Position numbers and translations under genes: made by a program
Assembly: GCA_026647565.1 (NCBI GenBank)
Contig: JAPKGU010000003.1
Location: 1-59,489 of the forward strand
Direction of reading: 5' to 3'
DNA length: 59,489 nt
Origin: Phycisphaerales bacterium
Lineage (GTDB): Bacteria > Planctomycetota > Phycisphaerae > Phycisphaerales > UBA1924
Part shown: positions 41,642-50,300 of the stretch, piece by piece
How the letters are laid out: each line of letters begins with the position of its first letter
How positions within the stretch are numbered: position 1 is the first letter of the stretch
Notes under the pieces: model-generated
Told to the model about the DNA's origin: nothing
Databases searched by the model: none
The model's input: the letters and a program-made list of their open reading frames with translations, nothing else

Positions 41642-43336
41642 GTGCAGGACGCACCCGATACATCGCCGACGCAGGCCCAAGGCCCATCAACCGGGCAGGG
41701 CGAGCGTTCGCCCGATCGGGTCGGCTCGATGGGGCGCGCCGTTCGGGTCTTCTCGATGCTCACGCTGCTCTCGCGGTTCGGCGGGCTGGCGCGTGACGCG
41801 ATCACGGCTCGGATCTTCGGGGCGACGGCGATCGGTTCGGCGTTCGTGGCGGCGTTCGCGATTCCGAATCTGTTCCGGCGATTGTTGGGCGAGGGGGCGT
41901 TGGCCGCGGCGTTTCTTCCGATCTATACGCGCCTGGATCGTGACGATCCGGCGCGTGCTCGCGAGTTCGCGGCGATCGTGCTGGCGCGTCTTGCTGTCAC
42001 CACGGGGCTGATCACGATCGTGGTCGAAGCGGCCCTTCTTCTCGTGCTGGCGCTGGACGGGAACGACGCCGAGCGAGCGTTCTCGGTGCGGCTGATCATG
42101 GTGATGTTCCCGTTCATGCCGCTGGTTTGCCTGGCGGCGATCCTTGGGGCGATGCTCCAAGCGCAGGGACGATTCGGGCCTTCTGCCGGGATGCCGATCC
42201 TGCTGAATGTGTTCACGATTGCCGCGGCGGCGCCGTTCCTGTTCGTGAAGGGCTGGACGACGTCCGGGGCGGCGTACGCGATCGGCATTGCGACCGTTCT
42301 CTCGGGGATCGCGCAGGTCGCGTGGGGCGTGAGGGCCCTGGGACGTCATCTTTCGATGCGCGCGAGGGGGGATGGTGCGCGGGCGCATGTCCGTGAGATG
42401 ATGGGCAAGTTCATCCCGGTGGTGATCGGCCTGGGCACCCTGCAGATCAGCTCGTTTCTCGACACGCTCATCGCGATGTGGCCGAACTGGGTTGGGCCGA
42501 CGATGTTCGGCCGGGCGTGCCCGCTGGATGAATCGAGCAACTCGATCCTCGGATACGCGCAGCGGCTCTATCAGTTCCCGCTCGGCGTCTTCGGCGTGGC
42601 GGTCGCCACGGCCGTCTTTCCGATGCTCTCGAGAGCCGAGGGGAACGCGAGCGCGTTCGCAACGACGCTCAGGCGTGGCCTTCGGCTTTCGCTGTTCATC
42701 GGCCTGCCGGCCAGCGTCGGGCTTATTCTGGTGCGCGAGCCGCTGACACTGGTGGTGTACGGGGGCGGGTCGCGGGGATTCGATCCCGGCGCGGTCGTCA
42801 GGGCGGGGGCGGTGCTGGCCGGGTACGCGCCGGCGATCTGGGCATTCTCGGTGAACCAGGTGTGGACGCGGGCGTTCTACGCCGCGGGGGACACGAGGAC
42901 GCCGATGCGTGTGGCGATCGCGATGGTCGGCGTGAATCTCGTGATGAACATGGCGCTGATCTGGTGGCTTCGCGAGGCGGGTCTGGCGTGGGCGACCAGC
43001 GTGTGTGCGGTGGCGCAGTGCGGGATCCTTGCGGTGCTGATGCGGACGCGTCTTGGTCTGCCGCCCATCGATCGGGCGACCGCACTCGGATGCGCTCGGC
43101 TTGCGATCATGACGCTGGTGATGGGCGTTGCGGTCTGGGGCGTGCTCCGACTGCTTCCGGACGGGGATGGGTGGACGATTGGGCTGGTGCGCCTGTTGGT
43201 CGGAACCGGCACCGGGATCGGGGTGTATGTGGGGCTTTGCTGGACTCTGGCGGCCCCGGAGCTTCGGTGGCTCATGGAGCGGGATCGATCGGCTCGCGGA
43301 TCGGAAGCGTCCGCGTCCGGGCCGATGGCCGAATAG
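41642..43336 (+). CDS. murJ: Lipid II flippase MurJ
   Basis: Predicted 564-residue MOP-superfamily flippase that moves lipid II across the inner membrane for peptidoglycan synthesis. The N-terminal signature 'RVFSMLTLLSRFGGLARDAITARIFGATAIGSAFVAAFAIPNLFRRLLGEGALAAAFLPIY' is typical of MurJ/MviN, including the conserved arginines of the first helices. Fourteen hydrophobic helices are compatible with the remainder, with 'QRLYQFPLGVFGVAVATAVFPMLS' as the usual TM7-8 region. The start is GTG 41642, judged from the TAGTCT box; ATG 41729 is an alternative that would remove about 29 polar residues. Its presence agrees with a peptidoglycan-containing planctomycete. Confidence 0.93.
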   Translation: MQDAPDTSPTQAQGPSTGQGERSPDRVGSMGRAVRVFSMLTLLSRFGGLARDAITARIFGATAIGSAFVAAFAIPNLFRRLLGEGALAAAFLPIYTRLDRDDPARAREFAAIVLARLAVTTGLITIVVEAALLLVLALDGNDAERAFSVRLIMVMFPFMPLVCLAAILGAMLQAQGRFGPSAGMPILLNVFTIAAAAPFLFVKGWTTSGAAYAIGIATVLSGIAQVAWGVRALGRHLSMRARGDGARAHVREMMGKFIPVVIGLGTLQISSFLDTLIAMWPNWVGPTMFGRACPLDESSNSILGYAQRLYQFPLGVFGVAVATAVFPMLSRAEGNASAFATTLRRGLRLSLFIGLPASVGLILVREPLTLVVYGGGSRGFDPGAVVRAGAVLAGYAPAIWAFSVNQVWTRAFYAAGDTRTPMRVAIAMVGVNLVMNMALIWWLREAGLAWATSVCAVAQCGILAVLMRTRLGLPPIDRATALGCARLAIMTLVMGVAVWGVLRLLPDGDGWTIGLVRLLVGTGTGIGVYVGLCWTLAAPELRWLMERDRSARGSEASASGPMAE

Positions 43337-43390
43337 CATGGTGCTGGCGTGAGAGCGGCCCTCACACGCAATACAACGGAAGGAAGGGTC

Positions 43391-43558
43391 ATGAAGAACG
43401 CAACGGGTACGGCGACGAATCGAACGGTGGCGATCGGCGTGGCGGCGGCATTCGTGGCGGCGGCCATGCTTCTCTCGGGCTGCAACACCGTGAAGGGGGT
43501 CGGGAAGGACATCGAGACAGCGGGCGACAAGACCCAGAAGGCGATCAACAACGAGTGA
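43391..43558 (+). CDS. Entericidin-like small lipoprotein
   Basis: A 55-residue predicted lipoprotein. The signal peptide ends in the lipobox 'LLSGC', followed by 'NTVKGVGKDIETAGDKTQKAI', the hallmark of the entericidin EcnA/EcnB family. In enterics these small lipoproteins form an antidote/toxin pair responding to osmotic and stationary-phase signals; elsewhere a single copy of unknown function is usual. ATG 43391 has GGAAGG about 5 nt upstream; a GTG at 43349 in frame lacks support. Its stop overlaps the next gene's GTG (GTGA), so the two are translationally coupled. Confidence 0.82.
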   Translation: MKNATGTATNRTVAIGVAAAFVAAAMLLSGCNTVKGVGKDIETAGDKTQKAINNE

Positions 43559-44430
43559 AGCCGATCGACCTTGGATCCAAGGCCATCGCGATCACCGGAG
43601 CGAGCGCGGGTATCGGGCTGGCGACGGCGCGGGCGTGCGCTCGCGCCGGCATGGCGGTTGCGATCGGCGCGCGGCGACTCGACCGGCTGGAGGAGATCGC
43701 GCGAGAGATTCGCTCCGGCGGAGGAAGGGCGGTTGCGATCGAGTGCGACGTCTCGGATGAGGCGTCTTGCCGCGCATTCGTGTCAACATCAGCTGAGGCA
43801 TTCGGATCATTGCACGCGGTCTTCGCGAACGCGGGATACGGCGTGGAGGTCCCGACGCTTGAAATGAGCGACGAGGCATGGGAGCGGATGCTCCGCACGA
43901 ACTTCTGGGGAACCCTGTGGATCGTGCGAGCGGCTGTCGCGCAGATGCGGACGCAGACCCGCCCCGCGCAGGGCTTGGCGGGGCATGTGCTTGTGTGTTC
44001 GAGCTGCCTCTCCAAGATCGGGGCGCCGTATCACGCCGCGTACTCGGCGAGCAAGGCGTGCCAGGACCACCTGTCTCGCGCGCTGCGGCATGAGCTCGTG
44101 TCCGACGGGATCTATGTGTCCAGCGTCCATCCTGTCGGCACGCGTACGGAGTTCTTCGACGAGCTCGAGCGCAGAAGCCCGGCGTCGCTCGGGCTCTCAA
44201 GCGGCAACACGTCGCTGCAGTCACCCGATCGCGTCGCCGGGGCGATCGTGCGGTGCCTCCGACGGCCCAGCGGCGAGGTCTGGACAAGCACCATGACCCG
44301 GCTCGCCCTCGGGCTTGGCACCGCGTTCCCTGGCTTGGCGGACCGGGGCGTGGCGAGGTACATGCGCTCGCACCTGCGGCGCGCTGTCGGGGGTCAGACG
44401 GACGGGCATCGATCATCGCATGAGTCTTGA
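43555..44430 (+). CDS. Short-chain dehydrogenase/reductase coupled to the entericidin-like gene
   Basis: A 291-residue SDR. TGxxxGIG is 'TGASAGIG' (about residues 12-19), with 'GARRLDRLEEI' after it suggesting NADP use, 'FANAGYG' as NAG motif, the serine in 'VLVCSSCLSKIG' and the catalytic pair 'YSASK'. After the core fold, 'VHPVGTRTEFFDEL' and a hydrophobic C-terminal helix ('LALGLGTAFPGL') resemble membrane-associated SDRs of lipid metabolism, which is a weak inference. The start is GTG 43555 within the entericidin stop. The last 18 bp overlap the end of ispF on the other strand. Confidence 0.83.
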   Translation: MKPIDLGSKAIAITGASAGIGLATARACARAGMAVAIGARRLDRLEEIAREIRSGGGRAVAIECDVSDEASCRAFVSTSAEAFGSLHAVFANAGYGVEVPTLEMSDEAWERMLRTNFWGTLWIVRAAVAQMRTQTRPAQGLAGHVLVCSSCLSKIGAPYHAAYSASKACQDHLSRALRHELVSDGIYVSSVHPVGTRTEFFDELERRSPASLGLSSGNTSLQSPDRVAGAIVRCLRRPSGEVWTSTMTRLALGLGTAFPGLADRGVARYMRSHLRRAVGGQTDGHRSSHES

Positions 44431-44964
44431 GAGCAGGACCACGGCGTGAACCTCAATGGCCCTTCCCTCACCGACAGCGTCGACGCGTTCGTGCGTCTTG
44501 CCCTTGACATTGACCCTCGAGCCGTCGATGCCGAGCAGGGTCGCGATGTTCGCCCGGATGGCCTCCTTGTGGGGAGAGAGCCGGGGACGTTCCAGGATGA
44601 CGGTTGCATCGAGGTTTGTGACGCACCAACCGAGCGAGCGAGCGGTTTGCATGGCATGGATCAGGAATCGCGACGAGTCCGCGCCGGCGTTCGCGGGATC
44701 GTTGTCGGGGAAGGACTGTCCGATATCGGGCAGCCCGAGAGCCCCCAGGATTGCGTCCGTGACCGCATGGAGCAGGGCATCTCCATCGGAATGGGCGACG
44801 GGGCCGCTCGTGTGCGGGATCGCGATCCCTCCGAGGATGAGCGGTCGACCCGCTCCAGCCGGGGTGATGGGTTCCAGCCGGTGCAGGTCATATCCGTGGC
44901 CGATGCGAACCGACGGCTCGGCGTCATTCGTACGGTCGCGGAGTTGGGAAGGTCCTTCAGGCAC
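44413..44964 (-). CDS. ispF: 2-C-methyl-D-erythritol 2,4-cyclodiphosphate synthase
   Basis: Predicted 183-residue trimeric enzyme of the MEP isoprenoid pathway; it cyclises CDP-ME 2-phosphate to MEcPP, releasing CMP. The signature 'RIGHGYDLHRL' gives the metal ligands Asp26 and His28. 'AHSDGDALLHAVTDAILGALGLPDIGQSFPDNDP' is the highly conserved substrate/metal segment. The usual 'KATT.E..GF.GR.EGI' C-terminal motif is altered to 'KGKTHERVDAVGEGRAIEV', with several basic substitutions. The start is GTG 44964, supported by a TAGACT box 7 nt upstream. No ispD is visible next to it. The 3' end overlaps the SDR gene. Confidence 0.93.
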   Translation of the reverse strand: MPEGPSQLRDRTNDAEPSVRIGHGYDLHRLEPITPAGAGRPLILGGIAIPHTSGPVAHSDGDALLHAVTDAILGALGLPDIGQSFPDNDPANAGADSSRFLIHAMQTARSLGWCVTNLDATVILERPRLSPHKEAIRANIATLLGIDGSRVNVKGKTHERVDAVGEGRAIEVHAVVLLSRLMR

Positions 44965-44971
44965 GCCCCGA

Positions 44972-44977
44972 AGTCTA
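44972..44977 (-). promoter_or_regulatory. -10-like TAGACT box of ispF
   Basis: On the minus strand TAGACT ends 7 nt before GTG 44964, which lacks a Shine-Dalgarno. It fits a leaderless start. Confidence 0.5.
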
Positions 44978-45055
44978 CCGATAACCCAGCGGGGCCTACG
45001 CTGGTCCCTGGTTCGTTTGCGGCGCGGCCGCTTGCCGCCCGCCTGGAGACGTGGA

Positions 45056-45667
45056 ATGAGGTATCACGGCCGATCGGCAGGACTTGCGCTGGCATTGGTG
45101 GTCGCCGCGGCCATCACGGGTTGCGAGGGAGTTCCCGGCAACTTCCCAGGGGGCACCCACGCCTCAATCGACAAGTTCGTCTACCCGAGCACTTCTGAGT
45201 TGCCTCAGACAGTGGCCATCGTGGACACTCGAACAGGCGAGACGGTCTGGTCCAAGGACATTCCGGTTGGTCGGCAGCTTGTGATCCGCTTCTACGCGGA
45301 GAGGACCGATGACCCGGCCTTTCCCGATCGAATGGACTGGCAGTTGATGCAGCAGCGTCAGGGCGGGGCGACGCTCTCGAACCATGTCTATGTGCCGCCG
45401 GCAAACGCCAGACGCATCGAGACGTCTTTCCGAGCACCTGGCGAGATGCCTGACGCCGCGGCCGCAGAGTCAGCCCCCGCGCCTGCGGCCGAGTCGACGC
45501 CGACCGAGGCCGCACTGCCGCCACTGTCCGAACAGGATCCGATCGACACGGCCCCAACAGACGCGCCCGAACCCGGCGCCGGAGCGACTCCGGATACACC
45601 TCCGACGCCGCCTGCTGAGCCCAAGCCTTCGGATACTCCGCCGGTCGATATCCCGGAACGGGGCTGA
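45056..45667 (+). CDS. Lipoprotein with Pro/Ala-rich tail
   Basis: I do not recognise this 203-residue protein beyond its signal: 'LALALVVAAAITGC' with lipobox Cys23. Residues about 40-125 form a compact predicted beta domain ('TVAIVDTRTGETVWSKDIPVGRQLVIRFYAE...MDWQLMQQRQGG'), and the last 75 residues are Pro/Ala/Thr-rich and likely extended through the periplasm or wall. ATG 45056 has GGAG 8 nt upstream and a TACGCT -10-like element at 44997-45002. It is followed by a pseudopilin gene with its own TA box. An envelope role is likely; nothing more specific is visible. Confidence 0.68.
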   Translation: MRYHGRSAGLALALVVAAAITGCEGVPGNFPGGTHASIDKFVYPSTSELPQTVAIVDTRTGETVWSKDIPVGRQLVIRFYAERTDDPAFPDRMDWQLMQQRQGGATLSNHVYVPPANARRIETSFRAPGEMPDAAAAESAPAPAAESTPTEAALPPLSEQDPIDTAPTDAPEPGAGATPDTPPTPPAEPKPSDTPPVDIPERG

Positions 45668-45718
45668 GCGACCGCGTCACCTCGCGTGGAATCACGCGTT
45701 GGTGCGGCTGAAACACGG

Positions 45719-45724
45719 TAGACT
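45719..45724 (+). promoter_or_regulatory. -10-like TAGACT box of the pseudopilin at 45731
   Basis: TAGACT ends 6 nt before ATG 45731, and there is no Shine-Dalgarno. It fits a leaderless start. Confidence 0.5.
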
Positions 45725-45730
45725 CCGAGC

Positions 45731-46501
45731 ATGCGAGGTGCCATTGGACCGATCAGGTCCGGGCTGGGCTTTACTCTGATCGAGGCGTTGGTCTCGATCT
45801 CGATCATTGCGCTCTTGATTTCGATGCTGCTGCCGGCGCTCGCGAAAGCCCGTGACGCGGGGCGTGCCGCGGTATGCCTGTCGAATCTGAAGCAACTCGG
45901 CGGGGCGGCAACTCTCTACGCGAACGCGAACGAGGGGTTTGTGCCGCGTGAGGGCGTGGACAATCCTTCGCGTGAGCGTCCTCCCTGGGCGGTGGCGCTG
46001 CGACCGTACATCGATTCGAGTGTTTCTCCCGACGAGGATCCGGACGATCTCTTCGCGGGCGCGCCGTACTACCGGGATCCGAGCCGCCCGAAGGACAGGC
46101 ATGTCTTGCACTACTTGACGAATGCGATGCCGTTCAAGGAGCCGGGGGTTCCGGACCCGACGGCGGCTTTGAACTGGAAGAAGCGCCGCGGACCGACCAA
46201 GCCCGAGCGAGTCATCAACCCTTCGGGGGTGGTCTACATGACGGACTACTTTGATGATCCAGACGGCAAGCGGGCGTCGGAGATCTACGCGGGGGCGCTG
46301 TCGGACATGAACGTCGCGCAGTGGTACGACCTCTGGCTGGGCTCACACGTGAACGGCGGTCCCACATCGCGAAGGATCGAACCGAAGCGGCATGGCACGG
46401 GGTGCAACGTGCTGTTCTTTGACATGCACGCCTCGCAGGTAAGCGCGGCAGAGGTCCGGGAGATCCGGCTGTGGGACGACGGTCTGAAGCTGCTGCGATA
46501 G
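45731..46501 (+). CDS. Pseudopilin-like protein
   Basis: A 256-residue protein with the prepilin motif 'GLGFTLIEALVSISIIALLISMLLPAL' (cleavage after Gly, mature Phe1 and Glu5), then 'AKARDAGRAAVCLSNLKQLGGAATLYANAN', the family's typical continuation. The C-terminal end 'HGTGCNVLFFDMHASQVSAAEV' resembles the H-X9-DG region but with Met-His instead of Gly, so the motif is degenerate. It is convergent with another paralogue at 46517, only 15 bp away, an arrangement suggesting two independent single-gene units and not a pilus operon. Confidence 0.8.
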   Translation: MRGAIGPIRSGLGFTLIEALVSISIIALLISMLLPALAKARDAGRAAVCLSNLKQLGGAATLYANANEGFVPREGVDNPSRERPPWAVALRPYIDSSVSPDEDPDDLFAGAPYYRDPSRPKDRHVLHYLTNAMPFKEPGVPDPTAALNWKKRRGPTKPERVINPSGVVYMTDYFDDPDGKRASEIYAGALSDMNVAQWYDLWLGSHVNGGPTSRRIEPKRHGTGCNVLFFDMHASQVSAAEVREIRLWDDGLKLLR

Positions 46502-46516
46502 GTCGGGTGTGTGCGG

Positions 46517-47215
46517 CTACGGCAAGGGGGCTCGCCATCGATCCGGGATGGGTTGCCGCCCGATGGTCGTGGAGCCGGCAGAGCCGTCGTAGTTCGCGTG
46601 GTTGGTGGCGTTGCCTCCGTGGATCGTCGCGAGTCTTTCGGTGACGTGCGCCGCCTGGCGGAAGTCGAGGACGCTGGCTGTGCGTGTTGGAGGGGGCGAG
46701 CCGGGCGAGGGCGACTGTGGAAGAGAATCGACCAGGATGGGACCGGCGCGCGCAGCGTCTACGAGGAAGTAGCGGACGTGGGCCTGCTCGGCGTCGTAGT
46801 TGTCGGGGTCGTCGCAGCGCAGGGGGTCGGACGGATCTCTGGCGTGCCCCGTGGCGTTCATGGCGTACGCGCGGGTGATCGATTCGCCTGAGCGGGCGCG
46901 AGTCGTGGGACAGACAAGAACCGTTGCCTCGGCGTACATCTCCGCACCGGTTCCCGCTCGTCCGGCCCCGTCGAGGACGACGAGGGCCCAGTTGGGGATC
47001 GCCGCGTAGGGCACGCCGAGAGCCGGCCCCACCGATCGATGATCGTCTGCGTAGAGGGCGCAGATCAATGCGGCCTGCTTCAGGTTCGAGAGGCATCGCG
47101 CCGACCTGCCGGACTCGCGGGCACCGGCGAGCGTGGGGATGAGCACGGCGACAAGCACCGCCATGATGGCGACCACGACCAGCATCTCGATCAGCGTGAA
47201 CCCGCGGCGGCTCAT
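46517..47215 (-). CDS. Pseudopilin-like protein
   Basis: A 232-residue protein with prepilin motif 'RRGFTLIEMLVVVAIMAVLVAVLIPTL', then 'AGARESGRSARCLSNLKQAALICALYADDH'. The end 'IHGGNATNHANYDGSAG' provides the H-x(n)-DG feature of the planctomycete family. A Pro/Ser-rich stretch separates the two halves. ATG 47215 has a TACGCT box 7 nt upstream. It differs from its convergent neighbour in most of the outer domain, so the two are not a recent duplication. Confidence 0.8.
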   Translation of the reverse strand: MSRRGFTLIEMLVVVAIMAVLVAVLIPTLAGARESGRSARCLSNLKQAALICALYADDHRSVGPALGVPYAAIPNWALVVLDGAGRAGTGAEMYAEATVLVCPTTRARSGESITRAYAMNATGHARDPSDPLRCDDPDNYDAEQAHVRYFLVDAARAGPILVDSLPQSPSPGSPPPTRTASVLDFRQAAHVTERLATIHGGNATNHANYDGSAGSTTIGRQPIPDRWRAPLP

Positions 47216-47222
47216 GTCAGAG

Positions 47223-47228
47223 AGCGTA
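47223..47228 (-). promoter_or_regulatory. -10-like TACGCT box of the pseudopilin at 47215
   Basis: On the minus strand TACGCT ends 7 nt before the ATG; no Shine-Dalgarno is present. Confidence 0.45.
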
Positions 47229-47271
47229 CAGCCGAGCGGGCGCTGCGTGGCAACTCTGGGACAGAATGAAA

Positions 47272-47298
47272 GGGGCGGATCCGATCTGGATCCGCCCC
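47272..47298 (-). terminator. Terminator of the giant surface protein gene
   Basis: GGGGCGGATCC/GGATCCGCCCC form a perfect 11-bp stem with a 5-nt loop, followed on the minus strand by TTTCATTCT. It lies 34 bp after the stop of the gene at 47332 and before the next minus-strand gene. Confidence 0.85.
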
Positions 47299-47331
47299 GG
47301 TTGATCGGGATTGGACATGTGGCTCGGCGCG

Positions 47332-50300
47332 TCAGGAGATGCGGCTGAGAGGCGTCAGGAGGCCGAGAGGCGCGCCGGACTGGCTGTATCCGCCACCGAG
47401 GAAGAGATCGTAGTGGGTGAACTGCACGCCGAACTGGGTCGGCGCCGAGAGATCGATGGAGAAGTAGTTGAGGTTGGTCGTGCGGTCGAGGATCTCGGGA
47501 CGTTCGTGCAGGTTAACCTGCGCGAAGCCCTGGGCGTTGATCGGGACGGTGAACGTCGAGACCTCGCCGGTGGTGAACAGCAGTCGAACCGTGATGGTGT
47601 TGGACCTTGAAGCCGGGTTGTAGAAGGAGAGGGTCTCGAAGTAGTTGACGCCCGCCGAGGTCTTGTTGATGAATGCGTCGCCGAAGAAGTAGCGTGTGCC
47701 GACGTCTGTGAAGGCGGGAGCCGCGTTGGCTTCGCCCTTCTGGTACTCGGCGGCAAGCACGACGATCGCGTAGGTCGAGCGATAGACGAGTCCGATGGCC
47801 TGATCGGCGATGAGGCCGAGCGCCTCGGCGGAGAAGACGAGCGTCGACCGAGCCGGGATGTCGATGCTCCGTGAGAGCGTGGGGAGCGAAGCGTTGACGT
47901 ATTGGCCGGTGATGACCACCGTGGTCGGCAGATCACCGGGGTTGTAGAGGGCGACTTCGGAAGAGACGCCCGAGCCGTTGGTGAGCGTCGGGATGGCACC
48001 GACGGTGCTTCCCTGGCCGGTCTGGCCGAGAACGCCGTATGCACCGCCCCTCGCCACGTCGTAGTGGGCAAGGCCGGCGACGACGCCGATGAACGCGGCG
48101 TCGTTGGCGCTGCTCGTGGCGCGAGAGGTGAGCGTGACACCGAAGACGCCGACTGGCAGGGCGCTCGTCGCGCCGATGTTCCAGCCGCCGCGTCGATTGG
48201 CGCCGACGACCTTCGTGAGAACGACGGTGCCCGTCGAGGTGTGGGCCGTCAGTGTGAGCGTGACGTCGAATGGATTGGGGTTGTAGACCGTGAGCGCATC
48301 GGCGACGTTTCCGGGGTTGCGCTCGACTCTTGCGAAGGTCCAGGTGCCAGACGGCGCATCCGTGAACGAGTCGCCGGTGCTCTGCTCGAAGTCGTAGTGC
48401 GCGAGCGTGGCTCCGAGCGGCGCGTCGGACTCGATGACGATCGAGTACGGGACGCCCCTGCGGACGCCAGCGGCCCCGAGAGAGCCGTTGCTGATGGTGA
48501 CGCCGCCACGCCTGCCGGCACCGATCGTGCCGGACCTGACGACGGTTTCGAGTCCGTCGTTGTACCGAAGGATGACGGTGTAGTTCGCGTCGACGGTACC
48601 GCCGTTCGAGATGGAGACGACTTCTCGGATCCGGTTGTTAGAGAACCCCTCCGGGTAATAGAGGGCGTACATCTCGGGCGATGCGTCGATCTTGAGCGTG
48701 TAGGCGCCCGTGCCCGTGCCGATGCCGTCAACGATGATCCAGAACTCCTGGCCCTCGGAGACGAGCGATCGCGGGACGACGACGCTCGACGCAACGCCCG
48801 GCAGGCCGCCGGCGTCGAAGGCGATCTGCGACGAGACGAGCTCGTTCGCTGCGTTGAGCACCGTGAGCGAGAGTGAGAGGCGCGAGCCGAGCGGCGTGAG
48901 GAGCTGGACGTAGATGTCGCCCTTGGCCGGCGCGACGAAGCGATAGAGGTCCCGCTCGTTGGCGACGGAGATGGACGAGTTGATGGTCGCGTCGGCGCGT
49001 CCGTCGAGTGTGACCTCGATGGGATTCTCGAAGTCGACGACGCTGGGATCGGGGGGCGGCGGCGCGACGCCGGGAGGACCATTGAGCGACAGCGCGTACT
49101 GCCCGGTGGCGACGGTGTTGATGTCGACCGGCGTGATCGCGGAGACGAGGACGTAGAACTGCTGCCCCGCCGCGGTCGCGGGGATGTTGAGCGTGACGGT
49201 CTGGAGGCCGGTCGACGCGGACGAATCGAGGCCGCCGATGAGCGTGCCCGAGGCGTCGAAGACCCTCACACGGGGGCCGATGCCGACGGCGGTGTCGCTG
49301 TACGGCGTCACGGTCAGGACGATGGTCCCGGAGGCGACGCTGAAGAAGGTGAAGAGGTCGGTGTCGTTGGCGGGGGAGATGAGCGGATTGGCCGGGTCGC
49401 CGAAGGACGTGCCGCCGATGCCGCCGTCACCGGTCGACGCGGCAAGCGTGATGAGCGTTGCGCGATCGAACTCGCCGATGTTGGGATGGTCGTCGATCGC
49501 GGGAGCGACAAGGGCGATGCTGTAGGCGCCGGTGGCCTCGGAGGAGCCCGCGCTTGGGGACGCATCGACGAGGATGTAGTACGACTTCCCGCGGAGGGTG
49601 TCGAACGTCACGTCGGTGGGATTCAGGTCCTGGTTGGACGCCACCAGCGTGAAGGTGTCGTCGAAGATCCGGACGCGCTGGAGGAGTGAACTGGATCCGC
49701 CGACGCTGACGTTGACAGTGGATGTGCCGCTGGCCGGCGAGACGAAGTAGAACAGGTCGGAATCGCCGTCGAGTTCGATGATGCCGGAGGCCTCGGCCTG
49801 ACCGGTCGCGGAATCGGGGTCGATCGCGCTTGCGAGCGGGAACTCGTCGACGTCGGCGTGGTCGTCGGACGGCGGGAAGGAGATGTCGAGGTTGTAGTTG
49901 CCCGCGTCGAGGTTGCCGTTCGCGCCGCGAACGAGGATGTAGTAGGTGTTGTACGTGTTGCCGCTGGCTCCGCTGGTGCGAGGGCTGTTGACGCCGATCA
50001 CCAGGCGGGAGTTGAGGTTGGAGCCGCTGATGTTGTCGTTGAGTCCGATGCGGCGGATGAAGGGGTTGCCGACCGGATCCTCCGCGACCTCGTAGACCTC
50101 GAGCACGGGGTTGAGGGTCGTGCTGGTCGCGGTGAGGTTGATAGTGAAGGTCTGCGAGGTGAAGGCCTCGAAGCTGAACAGGTCCGAGTCGCCGATCTCC
50201 TCGATGGAGCCGGAGACGGAGCCGCCGCCGAGGAAGTCCTGGAGCGGGAAGGCGTGGGCATTGCCGAAATCGCCCTTGTCGGCGAAGTCGTCCGGATACG

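Noticed and set aside
46393-46406. TGGCACGGGGTGCA as a sigma-54 promoter
   Set aside because: GG and GC doublets are 8 nt apart, not 10, and it lies inside a coding sequence with no gene start downstream.
47902-48876. 324-codon plus-strand frame inside the giant surface gene
   Set aside because: It is the antisense of a clear repeat protein; composition (Arg/Asp/Gly/Val) is typical of shadow frames.
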